64,000 nt of DNA from Pseudomonas sihuiensis (GCF_900106015.1 NZ_LT629797.1:558001-622000), one strand, 5' to 3'; counted from the stretch's first letter, positions 35,535-44,687 are shown. Numbers and translations are program-made. Notes: generated from the letters alone by a model not told the origin.

Positions 35535-36995
35535 ATGACCCGTGAAAAACCGAAGAACCTCTGGCTCTCGCGCTGGGGCTTCATCCTCGCTGCAACCGGC
35601 TCGGCCGTCGGCCTGGGCAATATCTGGAAATTCCCCTACATCACCGGCGAATACGGCGGCGGCGCCTTCGTGCTGATGTACCTGGCGTGCATCCTGGCCA
35701 TCGGCATTCCGGTGATGATGACCGAGATCGCCATCGGTCGCCGTGGTCGCGGCAGCCCCATCGACGCCATCGGCCGCGTGGTACGCGAGAACGGTGGCAA
35801 CCCGCTATGGAAGGCGGTTGGCGGTATGGCCATGCTCGCCGGTTTCATGATCCTGTGCTTCTACGTGATCGTTGCTGGTTGGGCTTTCGCCTACACGTGG
35901 AAGATGCTCGACGGCTCCCTGGCCGCCACCAGCGTCGAGGCGCTGGGTGGGGTGTTCGAAGCGCACAACGCCAACCCCTGGCAGCTTGGCGGCTGGAGCG
36001 TGCTGGTGGCGCTGCTGACCCTGTGGATCGTCGCCAGGGGCGTGCAGAAAGGCATCGAAAACGCGGTGCGCTGGATGATGCCGGGCCTGGCCCTGATGCT
36101 CATCGTGCTGGTCGGCTACGCCTTCACCAGCGGCAGTTTCAGCGCCGGTTTCGATTTCCTGTTCCATTTCGATGCCTCGAAAATCACCGGCGAGGCGCTG
36201 TTGGCCGCATTGGGCCATGCCTTCTTCACCCTCAGCCTGGCCTCGGGCGCCATTCTCACCTATGGCTCCTACATCCCGGACGGTCAATCCATCGCGCGGA
36301 CCACCTTCATCGTTGCACTTTGCGATACCTGCGTGGCGCTGCTGGCCGGTCTGGCGATCTTCCCGATTATCTTCGCCAACGGCATGAGCCCCAGCGCCGG
36401 GCCGGGGCTGATCTTCATGAGCCTGCCGCTGGCCTTCCAGCAGATGCCATTCGGCACCGCGTTCGGCGTCTTGTTCTTCGCCATGGTATCGATCGCCGCG
36501 CTGACCTCGGCGATCTCGATGATCGAGGCCAGCGTGGCCTACCTGAACGAAAAGCACGGTATCAGCCGCCTGCGCGCTGCCATCGGGGCCGGCGCGGTAC
36601 TGCTGGTGATCAGCCTGCTGGCAATGCTGTCGTTCAACCTGCTGGCGGGCTGGACGCCGCTGGGCAAAAACTTCTTCGACTGGCTGGATTACCTCACCTC
36701 GCGCTGGATGATGCCGCTGGGTGGCATCTTCATGGTCGTACTCGCAGGCTACGCACTGCGCGGCGAGATCATGCGTGATGAGCTCGATCTGCCGCCTGCG
36801 GGGTACGCACTGTGGCTGTTCATGGTGCGCTACGTCAGCCCGGTGCTGATCATGGTGGTGTTCCTGCATGCGCTGGGCTGGCTGATATTCGATCCCGTAC
36901 TGCAGTGGTACTGGATTGCCGGTGCCATCGGCCTGCTGGCTGTGGCTGGCGAATTGCTGCGGCCACGAGTGATGCCGGTACTGACTGGCCGCTGA
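35535..36995 (+). CDS. Na+-dependent NSS-family transporter
   Basis: A 486-residue sodium:neurotransmitter-symporter family protein with about 12 hydrophobic segments. TM1 carries the unwound ion- and substrate-site region AATGSAVGLGNIWKFPYI, and TM2 to TM3 the GRRGRGSPIDAI loop. Bacterial NSS proteins import amino acids such as tyrosine or tryptophan. Placement 91 bases after maiA suggests an aromatic amino acid substrate (inference). A strong terminator follows, closing the catabolic cluster. Confidence 0.9.
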   Translation: MTREKPKNLWLSRWGFILAATGSAVGLGNIWKFPYITGEYGGGAFVLMYLACILAIGIPVMMTEIAIGRRGRGSPIDAIGRVVRENGGNPLWKAVGGMAMLAGFMILCFYVIVAGWAFAYTWKMLDGSLAATSVEALGGVFEAHNANPWQLGGWSVLVALLTLWIVARGVQKGIENAVRWMMPGLALMLIVLVGYAFTSGSFSAGFDFLFHFDASKITGEALLAALGHAFFTLSLASGAILTYGSYIPDGQSIARTTFIVALCDTCVALLAGLAIFPIIFANGMSPSAGPGLIFMSLPLAFQQMPFGTAFGVLFFAMVSIAALTSAISMIEASVAYLNEKHGISRLRAAIGAGAVLLVISLLAMLSFNLLAGWTPLGKNFFDWLDYLTSRWMMPLGGIFMVVLAGYALRGEIMRDELDLPPAGYALWLFMVRYVSPVLIMVVFLHALGWLIFDPVLQWYWIAGAIGLLAVAGELLRPRVMPVLTGR

Positions 36996-37013
36996 GTCGT
37001 TGATGACAGACCG

Positions 37014-37047
37014 AGGCGCAGCTCCGTGAGGGGCTGCGCCTTTTTTT
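37014..37047 (+). terminator. Intrinsic terminator after NSS transporter
   Basis: AGGCGCAGCTCC and GGGGCTGCGCCT form a long stem with a GTGA-type loop, followed by T7. Confidence 0.9.
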
Positions 37048-37163
37048 GTCGGCGAAAAATCGCCAGTAAATCGGCGCCAATAAGCGGATAGTTGCCGAGC
37101 ATGGCCAGATGTCTGCTTTTCAGGGGCTATGCTTAACAAAACCACTTGGCGAATTGCCAGTAC

Positions 37164-37191
37164 TCAAGCTGGGCGCCTTTGCTGCCGATAT
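37164..37191 (+). promoter_or_regulatory. FliA (sigma-28)-like promoter of the chemoreceptor gene
   Basis: TCAAG at 37164-37168 and GCCGATA at 37184-37190 are separated by 15 bases (the E. coli consensus has 14 between TAAAG and GCCGATAA). It lies 95 bases before the chemoreceptor start. Flagellar sigma control is usual for such genes. Confidence 0.55.
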
Positions 37192-37285
37192 ATGGGGTTC
37201 GATTTGGCATAGCAGTTGCGTTGCCTTCCGACCAGGCCGCGTTCACGAGACGTGGCTCTATAAGAAGAACCTGGAGTTGTCCCCT

Positions 37286-39238
37286 ATGTTTGAACCTGCC
37301 GCACGCCTATTCGCCAACCTTGCCGTCGGCAAGAAGTTATTCATCGGCTTCGGTCTGGTATTGCTGCTCACTGCAGCCATGACCGGCAGCGGCTTTCTCG
37401 CTGTACAGGCGGTGCTGCAAGGACATGCCCAGGTCGGCCAGTTGGCACAGGTCAACCAGGAGATTCTTCAGGCGCGTCGCCTGGAGCGCAGCTTCGCCAT
37501 CGAGCAGACCCCGCAGAGTGCCGAGCTCGTGCGGGCCAGTTTGCTCAAGGTGCAGACACTGCTGGAAAAGCTCGCCCAGGACAGTTCTGGCGCCACCTCG
37601 CGCAATCAGACCATGCAGCAGGCCGTGGCCGAGTACCTCAAGCAGTTCGACAACTATGTCGAGCAGCAGGACAAGGCGCGCGAAGCACGGCAGGACATGC
37701 GCAGCGCCGCTGCCGAAGCGCGCGACCAGTTCGAGGTGATCGAGCTGGACATGTACGACGCAGTACGTGAACTGCGTCTGCAGGGCGACCGCCTGCGCGG
37801 CAGCGATCCGCTGACCCTGGCGGAAACAGCATCCGGTCTGAGCAAACGCATGCTCGATCTGCGTGGTCATGAAAGCCTGTACATCATCGACGGTTCGGCT
37901 GAGGCGCTGGAAGAATGGGAATACGTCAGTGAAGACCTGCAAACCGTGGCTCGCAGCCTGATGGTATGGCTCAACGACGACCAGAAAGGCGCCATTGACA
38001 CCGCGCTGCAGGCGTTGACCCTCTATCAGCGTTCCTTCCTCTATTACCAGCAACTGCGTGAGCAGAACCTGGCCACTGAGAACGCCATGATCGAACGTGC
38101 GCGCTCGGTGGTGGACCTGGCCGAAGCAGCCCAAGCGGCGGCCGAGCAGAGCATGCTCGACGACAGCCAGCGCTCGCTGGTGATGCTCGGCATCATGGGT
38201 GCTGCCGCAGTGGTGCTGGGCCTGTGCGCGGCGTTGCTGATCACCCGTTTGATCGTCGCGCCGCTGCGCGAGACCGTGACTTTCGCCCAACGCATCGCCG
38301 CGGGCGATCTCAGCCAGAACATCCCGCAGGATCGCCGCGACGAAGTGGGCCAGTTGCTGGCCGCCATGCAGGACATGACCCTCAGCCTGCGCACCCTGGT
38401 CGGGCGTATTGGCGGGGGTGTCGGGCAGATCGCGGCGGCTGCCGAGCAATTGTCGGCGATCACCGCGCAGACCAGCGCCGGGGTGCAGACGCAGAAACTG
38501 GAAACCGAGCAGACCGCCACCGCCATGCACCAGATGGCTGCGACCGTGCAGGAAGTGGCACAGAACGCCGAGCAGGCCTCGCTGGCGGCGCGCGATGCGG
38601 ATCTGGAAGCGCAGCAGGGCAATCGCGTGGTGCAGCAGGCGGTGGATCAGATCGACAGTCTGGCCAGCGAAGTGGAGCAGTCCGCCAAGGCCATCGCCGA
38701 CCTGAATCAGGAAAGCGCGCGTATCGGCAGTGTGCTGGAAGTGATTCGCAACGTCGCCGAGCAGACCAACCTGCTGGCGCTCAACGCCGCCATCGAGGCG
38801 GCGCGTGCAGGTGAGCAGGGCCGTGGTTTCGCCGTGGTCGCCGATGAAGTACGCGCGCTGGCCAAGCGTGCCCAGGACAGCACCGAAGAGATCGAGAGCC
38901 TGATCGCCGGCCTGCAGCGCATGGCCAAGGGCGCCGTGCAGCAGATGGACAGCAGCCGCGACCTGACCCGCCGCACCGTCGAACTGGCGGGCGAGGCTGG
39001 GGACGCGCTGGGTCGCATCACCCAGGCGGTGAGTACCATCGAGCAGATGAACCAGCAGATCGCCGCCGCTGCCGAGGAGCAGAGCGCTGTGGCCGAGGCG
39101 ATCAACGAGAGCGTCACCCGTGTGCGCGATATTGGTGAGCAGAGCGCTACCGCCACGGAACAGACTGCGGCCTCCAGCGCCGAGCTGGCGCGTTTGGGTG
39201 TCGAGCTGCAGGAGTTGGTGCGCCAGTTCCGCACCTGA
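37286..39238 (+). CDS. Methyl-accepting chemotaxis protein
   Basis: A 650-residue transmembrane chemoreceptor. TM1 is about residues 15-37 ([16 protein letters not shown]) and the long all-helical periplasmic part of about 260 residues suggests an HBM-type double four-helix bundle. TM2 lies at about 295-318, followed by a HAMP domain, then a signalling domain whose hairpin tip reads [36 protein letters not shown]. The C-terminus is QELVRQFRT, with no CheR-binding pentapeptide. ATG 37286 has TGGAG upstream; earlier in-frame starts read into a non-conserved leader. A duplicated copy of its 3' end lies downstream. Confidence 0.92.
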   Translation: MFEPAARLFANLAVGKKLFIGFGLVLLLTAAMTGSGFLAVQAVLQGHAQVGQLAQVNQEILQARRLERSFAIEQTPQSAELVRASLLKVQTLLEKLAQDSSGATSRNQTMQQAVAEYLKQFDNYVEQQDKAREARQDMRSAAAEARDQFEVIELDMYDAVRELRLQGDRLRGSDPLTLAETASGLSKRMLDLRGHESLYIIDGSAEALEEWEYVSEDLQTVARSLMVWLNDDQKGAIDTALQALTLYQRSFLYYQQLREQNLATENAMIERARSVVDLAEAAQAAAEQSMLDDSQRSLVMLGIMGAAAVVLGLCAALLITRLIVAPLRETVTFAQRIAAGDLSQNIPQDRRDEVGQLLAAMQDMTLSLRTLVGRIGGGVGQIAAAAEQLSAITAQTSAGVQTQKLETEQTATAMHQMAATVQEVAQNAEQASLAARDADLEAQQGNRVVQQAVDQIDSLASEVEQSAKAIADLNQESARIGSVLEVIRNVAEQTNLLALNAAIEAARAGEQGRGFAVVADEVRALAKRAQDSTEEIESLIAGLQRMAKGAVQQMDSSRDLTRRTVELAGEAGDALGRITQAVSTIEQMNQQIAAAAEEQSAVAEAINESVTRVRDIGEQSATATEQTAASSAELARLGVELQELVRQFRT

Positions 39239-39540
39239 TTCGGGCGAGCCGGGACGCCGGCCGCAGGAGGGCGTAGGGCGGACTCAGGAGCGTCAGCGAA
39301 CAGTCCGCCATCTTCGGTACGGCAAGAGTCCTAACGGCGTACTGCTTCGCGAGTACGCCCTACGGCGCTGGCGCGTTTGGGTGTCGAGCTGCAGGAGTTG
39401 GTGCGCCAGTTCCGCACCTGACTCGGGCTAGCCGGGACGCCGGCCGCGGGCGGACTCAGGAGCGTCAGCGAACAGTCCGCCATCTTCGGTGCGGCAAGAG
39501 TCCTAACGACGTACTGCTTCGCGAGTACGCCCTACAGCGC
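39184..39540. repeat. Tandem duplication of the MCP 3' end plus palindromic element
   Basis: Unit 1 (39184-39366) holds the last 18 codons plus stop of the chemoreceptor and about 128 bases downstream. Unit 2 (39367-39540) repeats the same sequence with an 11-base deletion and a few substitutions. Each unit includes a palindrome-rich stretch with GGCGGACTCAGGAGCGTCAG and CTGCTTCGCGAGTACGCCCTAC. The second copy of the MCP tail is an orphan with no start. It accounts for nearly all of the 39239-39563 gap. Confidence 0.9.
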
Positions 39541-39563
39541 TGTGGGAGCTCGCTCCCACATGT

Positions 39564-39980
39564 TCAGGTTCGGGCCGGACTGAAGCGCTGGCCCGAGATC
39601 GCGGGATGATAGAGCGGCTGGACCTTGTTGCCCGCTGGGTCCAGCAGGTGAAAGCTGCGCGCGCCGTCGCCATGGTCGAAGGGCCGATCCAGCAGCGTCA
39701 CCCCTTGTGCCTTGAGGTACTGGTACCAGGCGTCCAGCTCCTCGACGCTGTCGACGATGAAGCCGTAATGATCCACCAGCGCCACACCGTGGCTCTCGGC
39801 ATAAGCGCGGCCGAGCGACAGGTTGTCGTTGCCGCAGGTCAGGTAGACCAGGTCCTCATTGGCACGGTGCAGCAACTGCATGCCCAGCACGTCCACGTAG
39901 AAACGCTCGCACTCTTCCAGGTTGGGTACCAGCAGGGCCAGATGACGCAGGCCATTGAGGCGCGATGGGCGTTCGAGCAT
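39564..39980 (-). CDS. VOC-family (glyoxalase/dioxygenase-like) protein
   Basis: A 138-residue vicinal oxygen chelate protein. Paired beta-alpha-beta-beta-beta units begin at GLRHLALLVPNLEECERFYVDVLGM and at HYGFIVDSVEELDAWYQYLK. Potential metal ligands are the His in RHLALLV, the His in VDHYGFIV and the acidic residue near the C-terminus. The enzymatic activity cannot be assigned. GGAG lies 10 nt before ATG 39980; an ATG at 39995 is less well placed. It is divergent from the small monooxygenase-like gene at 40042. Confidence 0.8.
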   Translation of the reverse strand: MLERPSRLNGLRHLALLVPNLEECERFYVDVLGMQLLHRANEDLVYLTCGNDNLSLGRAYAESHGVALVDHYGFIVDSVEELDAWYQYLKAQGVTLLDRPFDHGDGARSFHLLDPAGNKVQPLYHPAISGQRFSPART

Positions 39981-39997
39981 CTTTTTACACTCCAATA

Positions 39998-40005
39998 TGT
40001 ATACA
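39998..40005. promoter_or_regulatory. TGTATACA palindrome in AT-rich divergent promoter
   Basis: The roughly 60 bases between the VOC and ABM genes are strikingly AT-rich and contain ATATGTATACAATT. This resembles operators of FCD-type GntR regulators (TTGTATACAA). No regulator gene is adjacent. Confidence 0.35.
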
Positions 40006-40041
40006 ATTATTTTTCAAATATAAAACATAATGGAGGTTGCC

Positions 40042-40344
40042 GTGTACGTGCTATTGCTCAAGACCCAACTCAAACCCGGCAGTTTCGGGGCGTTCATGGA
40101 TGCCATGCGCGTCAACGCCGCCGCTTCGGTGCGCGATGAGCCGGGCTGCCTGACCTTCGACGTGATGCGTGACCGCAGTGATCCCGATCTGGTGTGGCTG
40201 TACGAAGTGTACGTCGACGAGGCGGCTTTCGAGGCGCATACGCGAACTGCGCATTTCCTCGCCAGCCGGCCGCTGGTGGAACCACTGATCGAGCGTCAGG
40301 AGGCTATCGAAGCCGATATGCTGGCGCTCAATCCATCGCGCTGA
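40042..40344 (+). CDS. Putative quinol monooxygenase (ABM fold)
   Basis: A 100-residue YgiN-like ABM protein: YVLLLKTQLKPGSFGAFMDAM, then EPGCLTFDVMRDRSDPDLVWLYEVYVDEAAFEAH, the most conserved family stretch. GTG 40042 is preferred because GGAGG lies 5 nt before it; the ATG at 40030 would put that site in the coding sequence. Family members dimerise and oxidise quinols or act in antibiotic biosynthesis. Function here is unassigned. It shares a promoter region with the divergent VOC gene. Confidence 0.85.
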   Translation: MYVLLLKTQLKPGSFGAFMDAMRVNAAASVRDEPGCLTFDVMRDRSDPDLVWLYEVYVDEAAFEAHTRTAHFLASRPLVEPLIERQEAIEADMLALNPSR

Positions 40345-40392
40345 AGTGAGGCTGCCCGTTGCACCACTGGCCGTTCCGAAGGCTGGGCTCGG

Positions 40393-41097
40393 TCAGGCCG
40401 GGCTCTGTGCCATCTGCATATCCAGCACCCGGATATGCCTTAGCTCGGGATAGTGCCAGTGCACGTCCAGATCCCAGAAGCGCGCGCCATAGCGGCGCTC
40501 CGGCTGCGGCTGCTGGTAGGCCGGGCGCGGATCCTGCGCCAGGCACTGCTCGATCAGCTCCACCAGCGGCTCGTTCAGGCGCAGCGCGTGTTGGCGCGCC
40601 AGGCGTAGCGCGTCATCCTGCCAGTCCACTGTAATCAGGGGTGGCGGTGCATCTGCCATATCGTTGTGCGCGTCGGCCACAGAATCTGCGTACGGCACAT
40701 AGGGCTTGATATCCAGCACCGGGGTGCCGTCGAGCAGGTCGATACCGGACAGATGCAGGCGGTCCGGTTCCACTCGTTCCAGGCGTACCACGGACTGGCC
40801 GATGCCGTTGGGGCGATGGGTGGCGCGGGTGCTGAACACGCCTACCGCCTGGTTACCGCCCAGGCGTGGCGGGCGCACTTTCAGGCGCGGCTTGTCTTCC
40901 AGCGCCTGGTGAAAGAGAAACAGCAACCAGACATGGCTGACCTGTTCCAGGCCCTGCACGGCCTCGCCCTGATCGAAGGGGGGGAGCAGCTCCAGCACGC
41001 CGCGAGCGGCGGGCGCCAGGTGCGGCTGGCGAGGAATGGCGAATTTTTCCTTGAAGCAGGAGCGAACGATACCGACCGGAGAAACCAGATGCTGCAT
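40393..41097 (-). CDS. trmO: tRNA m6t6A37 methyltransferase TrmO
   Basis: A 234-residue TsaA/TrmO protein that N6-methylates t6A at position 37 of threonine tRNAs. The SAM-binding beta-barrel includes PVGIVRSCFKEKFAIPRQP at the start, VWLLFLFHQ (about 55), and STRATHRPNGIGQSVVRL (about 88-105). The DIKPYVPYADS motif is in place, and the C-terminal domain follows. ATG 41097 has AGGA upstream and matches the family N-terminus; the frame extends further but overlaps the next gene. The small exported-protein gene lies just upstream on the same strand. Confidence 0.92.
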   Translation of the reverse strand: MQHLVSPVGIVRSCFKEKFAIPRQPHLAPAARGVLELLPPFDQGEAVQGLEQVSHVWLLFLFHQALEDKPRLKVRPPRLGGNQAVGVFSTRATHRPNGIGQSVVRLERVEPDRLHLSGIDLLDGTPVLDIKPYVPYADSVADAHNDMADAPPPLITVDWQDDALRLARQHALRLNEPLVELIEQCLAQDPRPAYQQPQPERRYGARFWDLDVHWHYPELRHIRVLDMQMAQSPA

Positions 41098-41107
41098 GGC
41101 GTCCTGC

Positions 41108-41314
41108 TTAGCGTCTGTTGACGGGGGCGTCGTGTGCCACGCGGCAGCCGGCATCGCGGAATGGACCGGTGAAGCGAATCCAGCCCTCACCAGGGCTGAC
41201 CTGAGCGCAGGTCAGGTGGCCATCGATCTTGCTCTGCCAGAGAAAGAATGGTGCCGGCGCGGCGAAGCTGGGCAGGCTCAGGGCGAGCAGTGCGGTGAGC
41301 AGTAGGGTACGCAT
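41108..41314 (-). CDS. Small exported hypothetical protein
   Basis: A 68-residue protein with a clean signal peptide (MRTLLLTALLALSLPSFAAP). The mature part of about 48 residues has two Cys (TCAQ and AGCRV) that could form a disulfide. No family is recognised. GGAGACCACC precedes the ATG. It ends 10 bases before the trmO start and is probably co-transcribed with it. Confidence 0.65.
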   Translation of the reverse strand: MRTLLLTALLALSLPSFAAPAPFFLWQSKIDGHLTCAQVSPGEGWIRFTGPFRDAGCRVAHDAPVNRR

Positions 41315-41357
41315 GATGGTGGTCTCCAGAGCGTGACGGACACAGCCTAACACGACC

Positions 41358-42068
41358 TCAGAAACGTTCCTTCTCGCCTAGATAGCGCCATTGCCCGACC
41401 GGCAACTTGGCCATGGGGACGCCGCCGATGCGGATGCGCTTCATGCCCAGCACCTTCAGGCCCAACGCCGTACAGATCTGCCGCAGCAGGTCAGGGGCCG
41501 GATTCTTCAGCGCGAAGCGCAGGCGCTGTTCGCTCTGCCAACTGGCCTTGCACGGCGGGAACTGCGTGCCCTTGTGCAGCCAGCCTTTCTTCAGGCGCTC
41601 CAATGCGCTGGCGGGCACTTCGCCGGCTACTTCGACCAGGTATTCCTGCTCCAGCTTGGCGGCATCCTCGCGCAGCTTGCGTTGCGTGCGCCAGTCCTGG
41701 CTGAGCACTATCAGGCCGCTGGCGCCTGTCTGCAGCGGCAGGCTCTGCTCCTGGCGCAGGAAGTGGCCATGCAGGACGCGCTGGGTGTGCGGGTCTTGTT
41801 CCCAGTGGCGTTCGTGTACCAGCAGGTGCTGCAACTGTGCAGCGTTGCAGCCAGTCGAGCCATGCACCAGCAGGGTGACGGGCTCCACGGGATCAAGGCT
41901 GGCATCGGGGTGCAACTCGACGCGCTGATCCTCGACCTTGAATTGCGGCGCTTCGACCACCTGGCCGTCCACCGTCACCCAGCCCCCTGCGATGTAAAGA
42001 TCGGCTTCACGGCGCGAGCAACCGAACAGCTCGATGACGCGTTTGGACAGACGGGTGGCTTCGCTCAT
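41358..42068 (-). CDS. RsuA/RluF-type pseudouridine synthase homologue lacking catalytic Asp
   Basis: A 236-residue protein with an N-terminal S4 RNA-binding domain (RLSKRVIELFGCSRREADLYI, residues 5-25) and a pseudouridine-synthase-like body. C-terminal motifs such as RQICTALGLKVLGMKRIRIGG match the RsuA/RluE/RluF branch. However, the position of the catalytic GRLD reads LPLQTGASGL, with Gln113 where the essential Asp belongs. Such a protein should not isomerise uridine, so a role as RNA-binding protein is possible. I believe Pseudomonas relatives share this change. ATG 42068 gives the family N-terminus. Confidence 0.85.
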   Translation of the reverse strand: MSEATRLSKRVIELFGCSRREADLYIAGGWVTVDGQVVEAPQFKVEDQRVELHPDASLDPVEPVTLLVHGSTGCNAAQLQHLLVHERHWEQDPHTQRVLHGHFLRQEQSLPLQTGASGLIVLSQDWRTQRKLREDAAKLEQEYLVEVAGEVPASALERLKKGWLHKGTQFPPCKASWQSEQRLRFALKNPAPDLLRQICTALGLKVLGMKRIRIGGVPMAKLPVGQWRYLGEKERF

Positions 42069-42126
42069 GACTGGGCTCGACAAAAAGAAGGTCATTGTAC
42101 CGGCAAGAAGCTGTGGTGCCGGAAAA

Positions 42127-42156
42127 GAAAAAGCCCCGCATGCTGCGGGGCTTTTC
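42127..42156. terminator. Terminator downstream of rimO
   Basis: GAAAAAGCCCCGCA and TGCGGGGCTTTTC form a perfect stem. Flanking A and T runs make it usable from the minus strand (rimO) and from the plus strand. Confidence 0.85.
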
Positions 42157-42170
42157 AGGAGATATGTCGG

Positions 42171-43493
42171 TCAGACCAGCTCGCCCCACATGTCGTACTC
42201 GTCGGCATCGACGATGCGTACGCGCACCTTGTCGCCCGGCTTGACGTTGGGGGAGTCGATGAACACGCTGCCGTCGATCTCCGGGGCGTCGGCCCAGGAG
42301 CGGGCCACGGCGCCTTCACCGTCCACTTCGTCGATCAGTACGTCCATCTCCAGGCCGATCTTGGCCTGTAGACGTGCAGAGCTGATCGCCTGCTGGTGCG
42401 CCATGAAGCGCTCCCAGCGGTCCTGCTTGACGTCGTCAGGCACCACTTCCAGGCCCAGGTCGTTGGCTGGTGCGCCTTCGACTGGCGAATACTGGAAGCA
42501 ACCGACGCGGTCGAGCTGCGCTTCGGTCAGCCAGTCCAGCAGGTACTGGAAGTCTTCCTCGGTCTCGCCGGGGAAACCGACGATGAAGGTGGAGCGGATG
42601 GTCAGCTCCGGGCAGATCTCACGCCACTTCTTGATGCGTGCCAGGGTCTTGTCTTCGAAGGCCGGGCGCTTCATCGACTTGAGCACTTTCGGGCTGGCGT
42701 GCTGGAAGGGGATGTCCAGGTACGGCAACAGCTTGCCGGCGGCCATCAGCGGGATCACGTCATCGACGTTGGGGTAGGGGTAGACGTAGTGCAGACGCAC
42801 CCACACGCCCATCGACGACAGCGCTTCGCACAGCTCGAGCATGCGCGTCTTCACCGGTTGGCCGTTCCAGAAGTCCAGCTTGTACTTCAGGTCGACGCCG
42901 TAGGCGCTGGTGTCCTGGCTGATCACCAGCAGCTCTTTCACGCCGGCCTTGACCAGGCGCTCGGCTTCGCTGAGCACATCGCCCACCGGACGGCTGACCA
43001 GCTTGCCGCGCATCGACGGGATGATGCAGAAGCTGCAGGTATGGTTGCAGCCTTCGGAAATCTTCAGGTAGGCGTAGTGGCGCGGGGTCAGCTTGATGCC
43101 CTGCGGTGGCACCAGGTCGATCAGCGGGTTGTGCTCGGTTTTCGGCGGGATGACTTCGTGTACGGCGTTGACCACCTGCTCATACTGCTGCGGGCCGGTG
43201 ACGGCCAGCACGCTCGGGTGCACGTCGCGGATGCTGTCTTCGGCCACGCCCATGCAACCAGTGACGATCACCTTGCCGTTTTCCGCCAGCGCCTCACCGA
43301 TGGCGTCCAGCGACTCGGCCTTGGCGCTATCGATGAAGCCACAGGTATTGACCACCACCACGTCGGCATCCTGGTAGGTCGGTACGATCTCGTAACCTTC
43401 CATGCGCAGCTGGGTCAGGATTCGCTCGGAGTCGACCGTCGCTTTTGGACAGCCAAGGGAGACAAACCCTACTTTCGGTGTGGCGGTGGACAT
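42171..43493 (-). CDS. rimO: Ribosomal protein S12 methylthiotransferase RimO
   Basis: A 440-residue radical SAM methylthiotransferase modifying Asp of ribosomal protein S12. The N-terminal UPF0004 domain has the cluster cysteines in SLGCPKA, VNTCGFI and TGCMG. The radical SAM motif CNHTCSFC follows near residues 148-155, and a TRAM RNA/protein-binding domain ends the protein (about 370-440). Start ATG 43493 fits the family. MiaB-like alternatives are less likely because of the PKATVDSE N-terminus characteristic of RimO. Confidence 0.94.
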   Translation of the reverse strand: MSTATPKVGFVSLGCPKATVDSERILTQLRMEGYEIVPTYQDADVVVVNTCGFIDSAKAESLDAIGEALAENGKVIVTGCMGVAEDSIRDVHPSVLAVTGPQQYEQVVNAVHEVIPPKTEHNPLIDLVPPQGIKLTPRHYAYLKISEGCNHTCSFCIIPSMRGKLVSRPVGDVLSEAERLVKAGVKELLVISQDTSAYGVDLKYKLDFWNGQPVKTRMLELCEALSSMGVWVRLHYVYPYPNVDDVIPLMAAGKLLPYLDIPFQHASPKVLKSMKRPAFEDKTLARIKKWREICPELTIRSTFIVGFPGETEEDFQYLLDWLTEAQLDRVGCFQYSPVEGAPANDLGLEVVPDDVKQDRWERFMAHQQAISSARLQAKIGLEMDVLIDEVDGEGAVARSWADAPEIDGSVFIDSPNVKPGDKVRVRIVDADEYDMWGELV

Positions 43494-43589
43494 GCGGGCT
43501 AACCTCTAAGGGCGCCTGGGTGGCGCCTCTGATCAAAAAGTGCGCAATTCTAGCGGCGCTTCGTGCGCTTGACCAGAGGCGCCTTCACC

Positions 43590-44138
43590 TCAATTACGTC
43601 CCGGCAGCATGCGCGTCAGGGTGTTATCGCGCGCCACGTAATGGTGGTACAGGCCGGCAATGGCGTGCAGGCCGATCAGCCAGTAACCGGCGGTGCCTGC
43701 CAGCTCGTGCAGTTCCTTGATCTGTCCGGCCAGTTCCTTGTCCGGGCCGATCAGCGCGGGCAGCTCCAGGCCGAAGAAGGGGATGGGCTTGCCAGCGGCG
43801 CTGAGAATCAGCCAGCCGGCCAGCGGCGCGCCAATCATCAGTGCATACAGCGCCAGGTGCATCAGCTTGGCAGGCAGGGCTTGCCAGGTCGGCAGCGGCG
43901 GCTCGATGGCCGGGGTCGGACTGAGTGCGCGGGCCAGCAGACGCAGCCAGACCAGCGCGAAGACGCTCAGGCCGAGCATGAAGTGCCACTGCTTGAGCAG
44001 TTCGCGGGTTTCGCTACCCTTGGGGAAATTTCCTTTGAGCTCGATGCAGGCATAGACGACTGCGATCAGGATCAGCATCAGCCAGTGCAGGCCGATGGAG
44101 AGGCTTCCATGGCGTGGTGAGGCGTTCTTCCGGTTCAT
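43590..44138 (-). CDS. Cytochrome b561-family protein
   Basis: A 182-residue membrane protein with four hydrophobic helices and His residues at heme-ligand positions: LHWLMLILI (helix 1), QWHFMLGLS (helix 2), LMHLALYALM (helix 3) and LHELAGTAGYWLIGLHAIAGLYHH (helix 4). It should carry two b hemes and transfer electrons from quinol, for instance as a superoxide or periplasmic reductase partner. A related gene follows rimO in P. aeruginosa, as I recall. Start ATG 44138. Confidence 0.88.
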   Translation of the reverse strand: MNRKNASPRHGSLSIGLHWLMLILIAVVYACIELKGNFPKGSETRELLKQWHFMLGLSVFALVWLRLLARALSPTPAIEPPLPTWQALPAKLMHLALYALMIGAPLAGWLILSAAGKPIPFFGLELPALIGPDKELAGQIKELHELAGTAGYWLIGLHAIAGLYHHYVARDNTLTRMLPGRN

Positions 44139-44235
44139 TCAGGCGTTCCTCGGTCAATGTCCTGCATCTGCAGCAGGCGTTTCCAGCATAAGCCTGCTTG
44201 GCTTATGGACCGCTGAGGTAGATCAATGCCCGGAA

Positions 44236-44268
44236 ACGAAAAAGGCCACTCGATTGAGTGGCCTTTAT
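44236..44268 (-). terminator. Terminator after tRNA-fMet copy 1
   Basis: GGCCACTC/GAGTGGCC with a GATT loop and flanking A/T runs. It ends the downstream tRNA on the minus strand. Confidence 0.8.
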
Positions 44269-44275
44269 CTGAAGG

Positions 44276-44352
<77 letters not shown>

Positions 44353-44358
44353 CCGGCA

Positions 44359-44386
44359 ATTCTACGCTTACCTAATGTCTTGTCAA
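44359..44386 (-). promoter_or_regulatory. Sigma-70 promoter of tRNA-fMet copy 1
   Basis: On the minus strand, TTGACA and TAGAAT are separated by 16 bases, and the -10 ends 7 bases before the mature tRNA. Confidence 0.75.
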
Positions 44387-44430
44387 TCGATTTGTTTCGT
44401 TTGATCGAAAAAGTTAATTTTCGTCAAAGC

Positions 44431-44458
44431 AAAAAGGCCACTCATTGAGTGGCCTTTT
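44431..44458 (-). terminator. Terminator after tRNA-fMet copy 2
   Basis: The AAAAAGGCCACTC/GAGTGGCCTTTT stem-loop is a duplicate of the terminator after copy 1. Confidence 0.8.
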
Positions 44459-44466
44459 CGTGAAGC

Positions 44467-44543
<77 letters not shown>

Positions 44544-44556
44544 TCTGTGGGTCGGC

Positions 44557-44584
44557 ATTCTACAGTCAGATGCTCAGGTGTCAA
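44557..44584 (-). promoter_or_regulatory. Sigma-70 promoter of tRNA-fMet copy 2
   Basis: The minus-strand TTGACA-N16-TAGAAT is the same arrangement as for copy 1, with a different spacer sequence. Confidence 0.75.
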
Positions 44585-44687
44585 CCGCTATTTGCGAGAA
44601 AAGTGTTTTCAACTCAGGTGCTTAGCGTTAAACAGCTGTTAGACTTCAGTACTCCAGGCCAGGCTGGGCGAGGCTTCCGAGGGTGAT

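Noticed and set aside
39184..39540. Insertion sequence at the chemoreceptor end
   Set aside because: No transposase frame, no terminal inverted repeats at the unit borders, and the unit contains the gene's own tail; a tandem duplication explains it.
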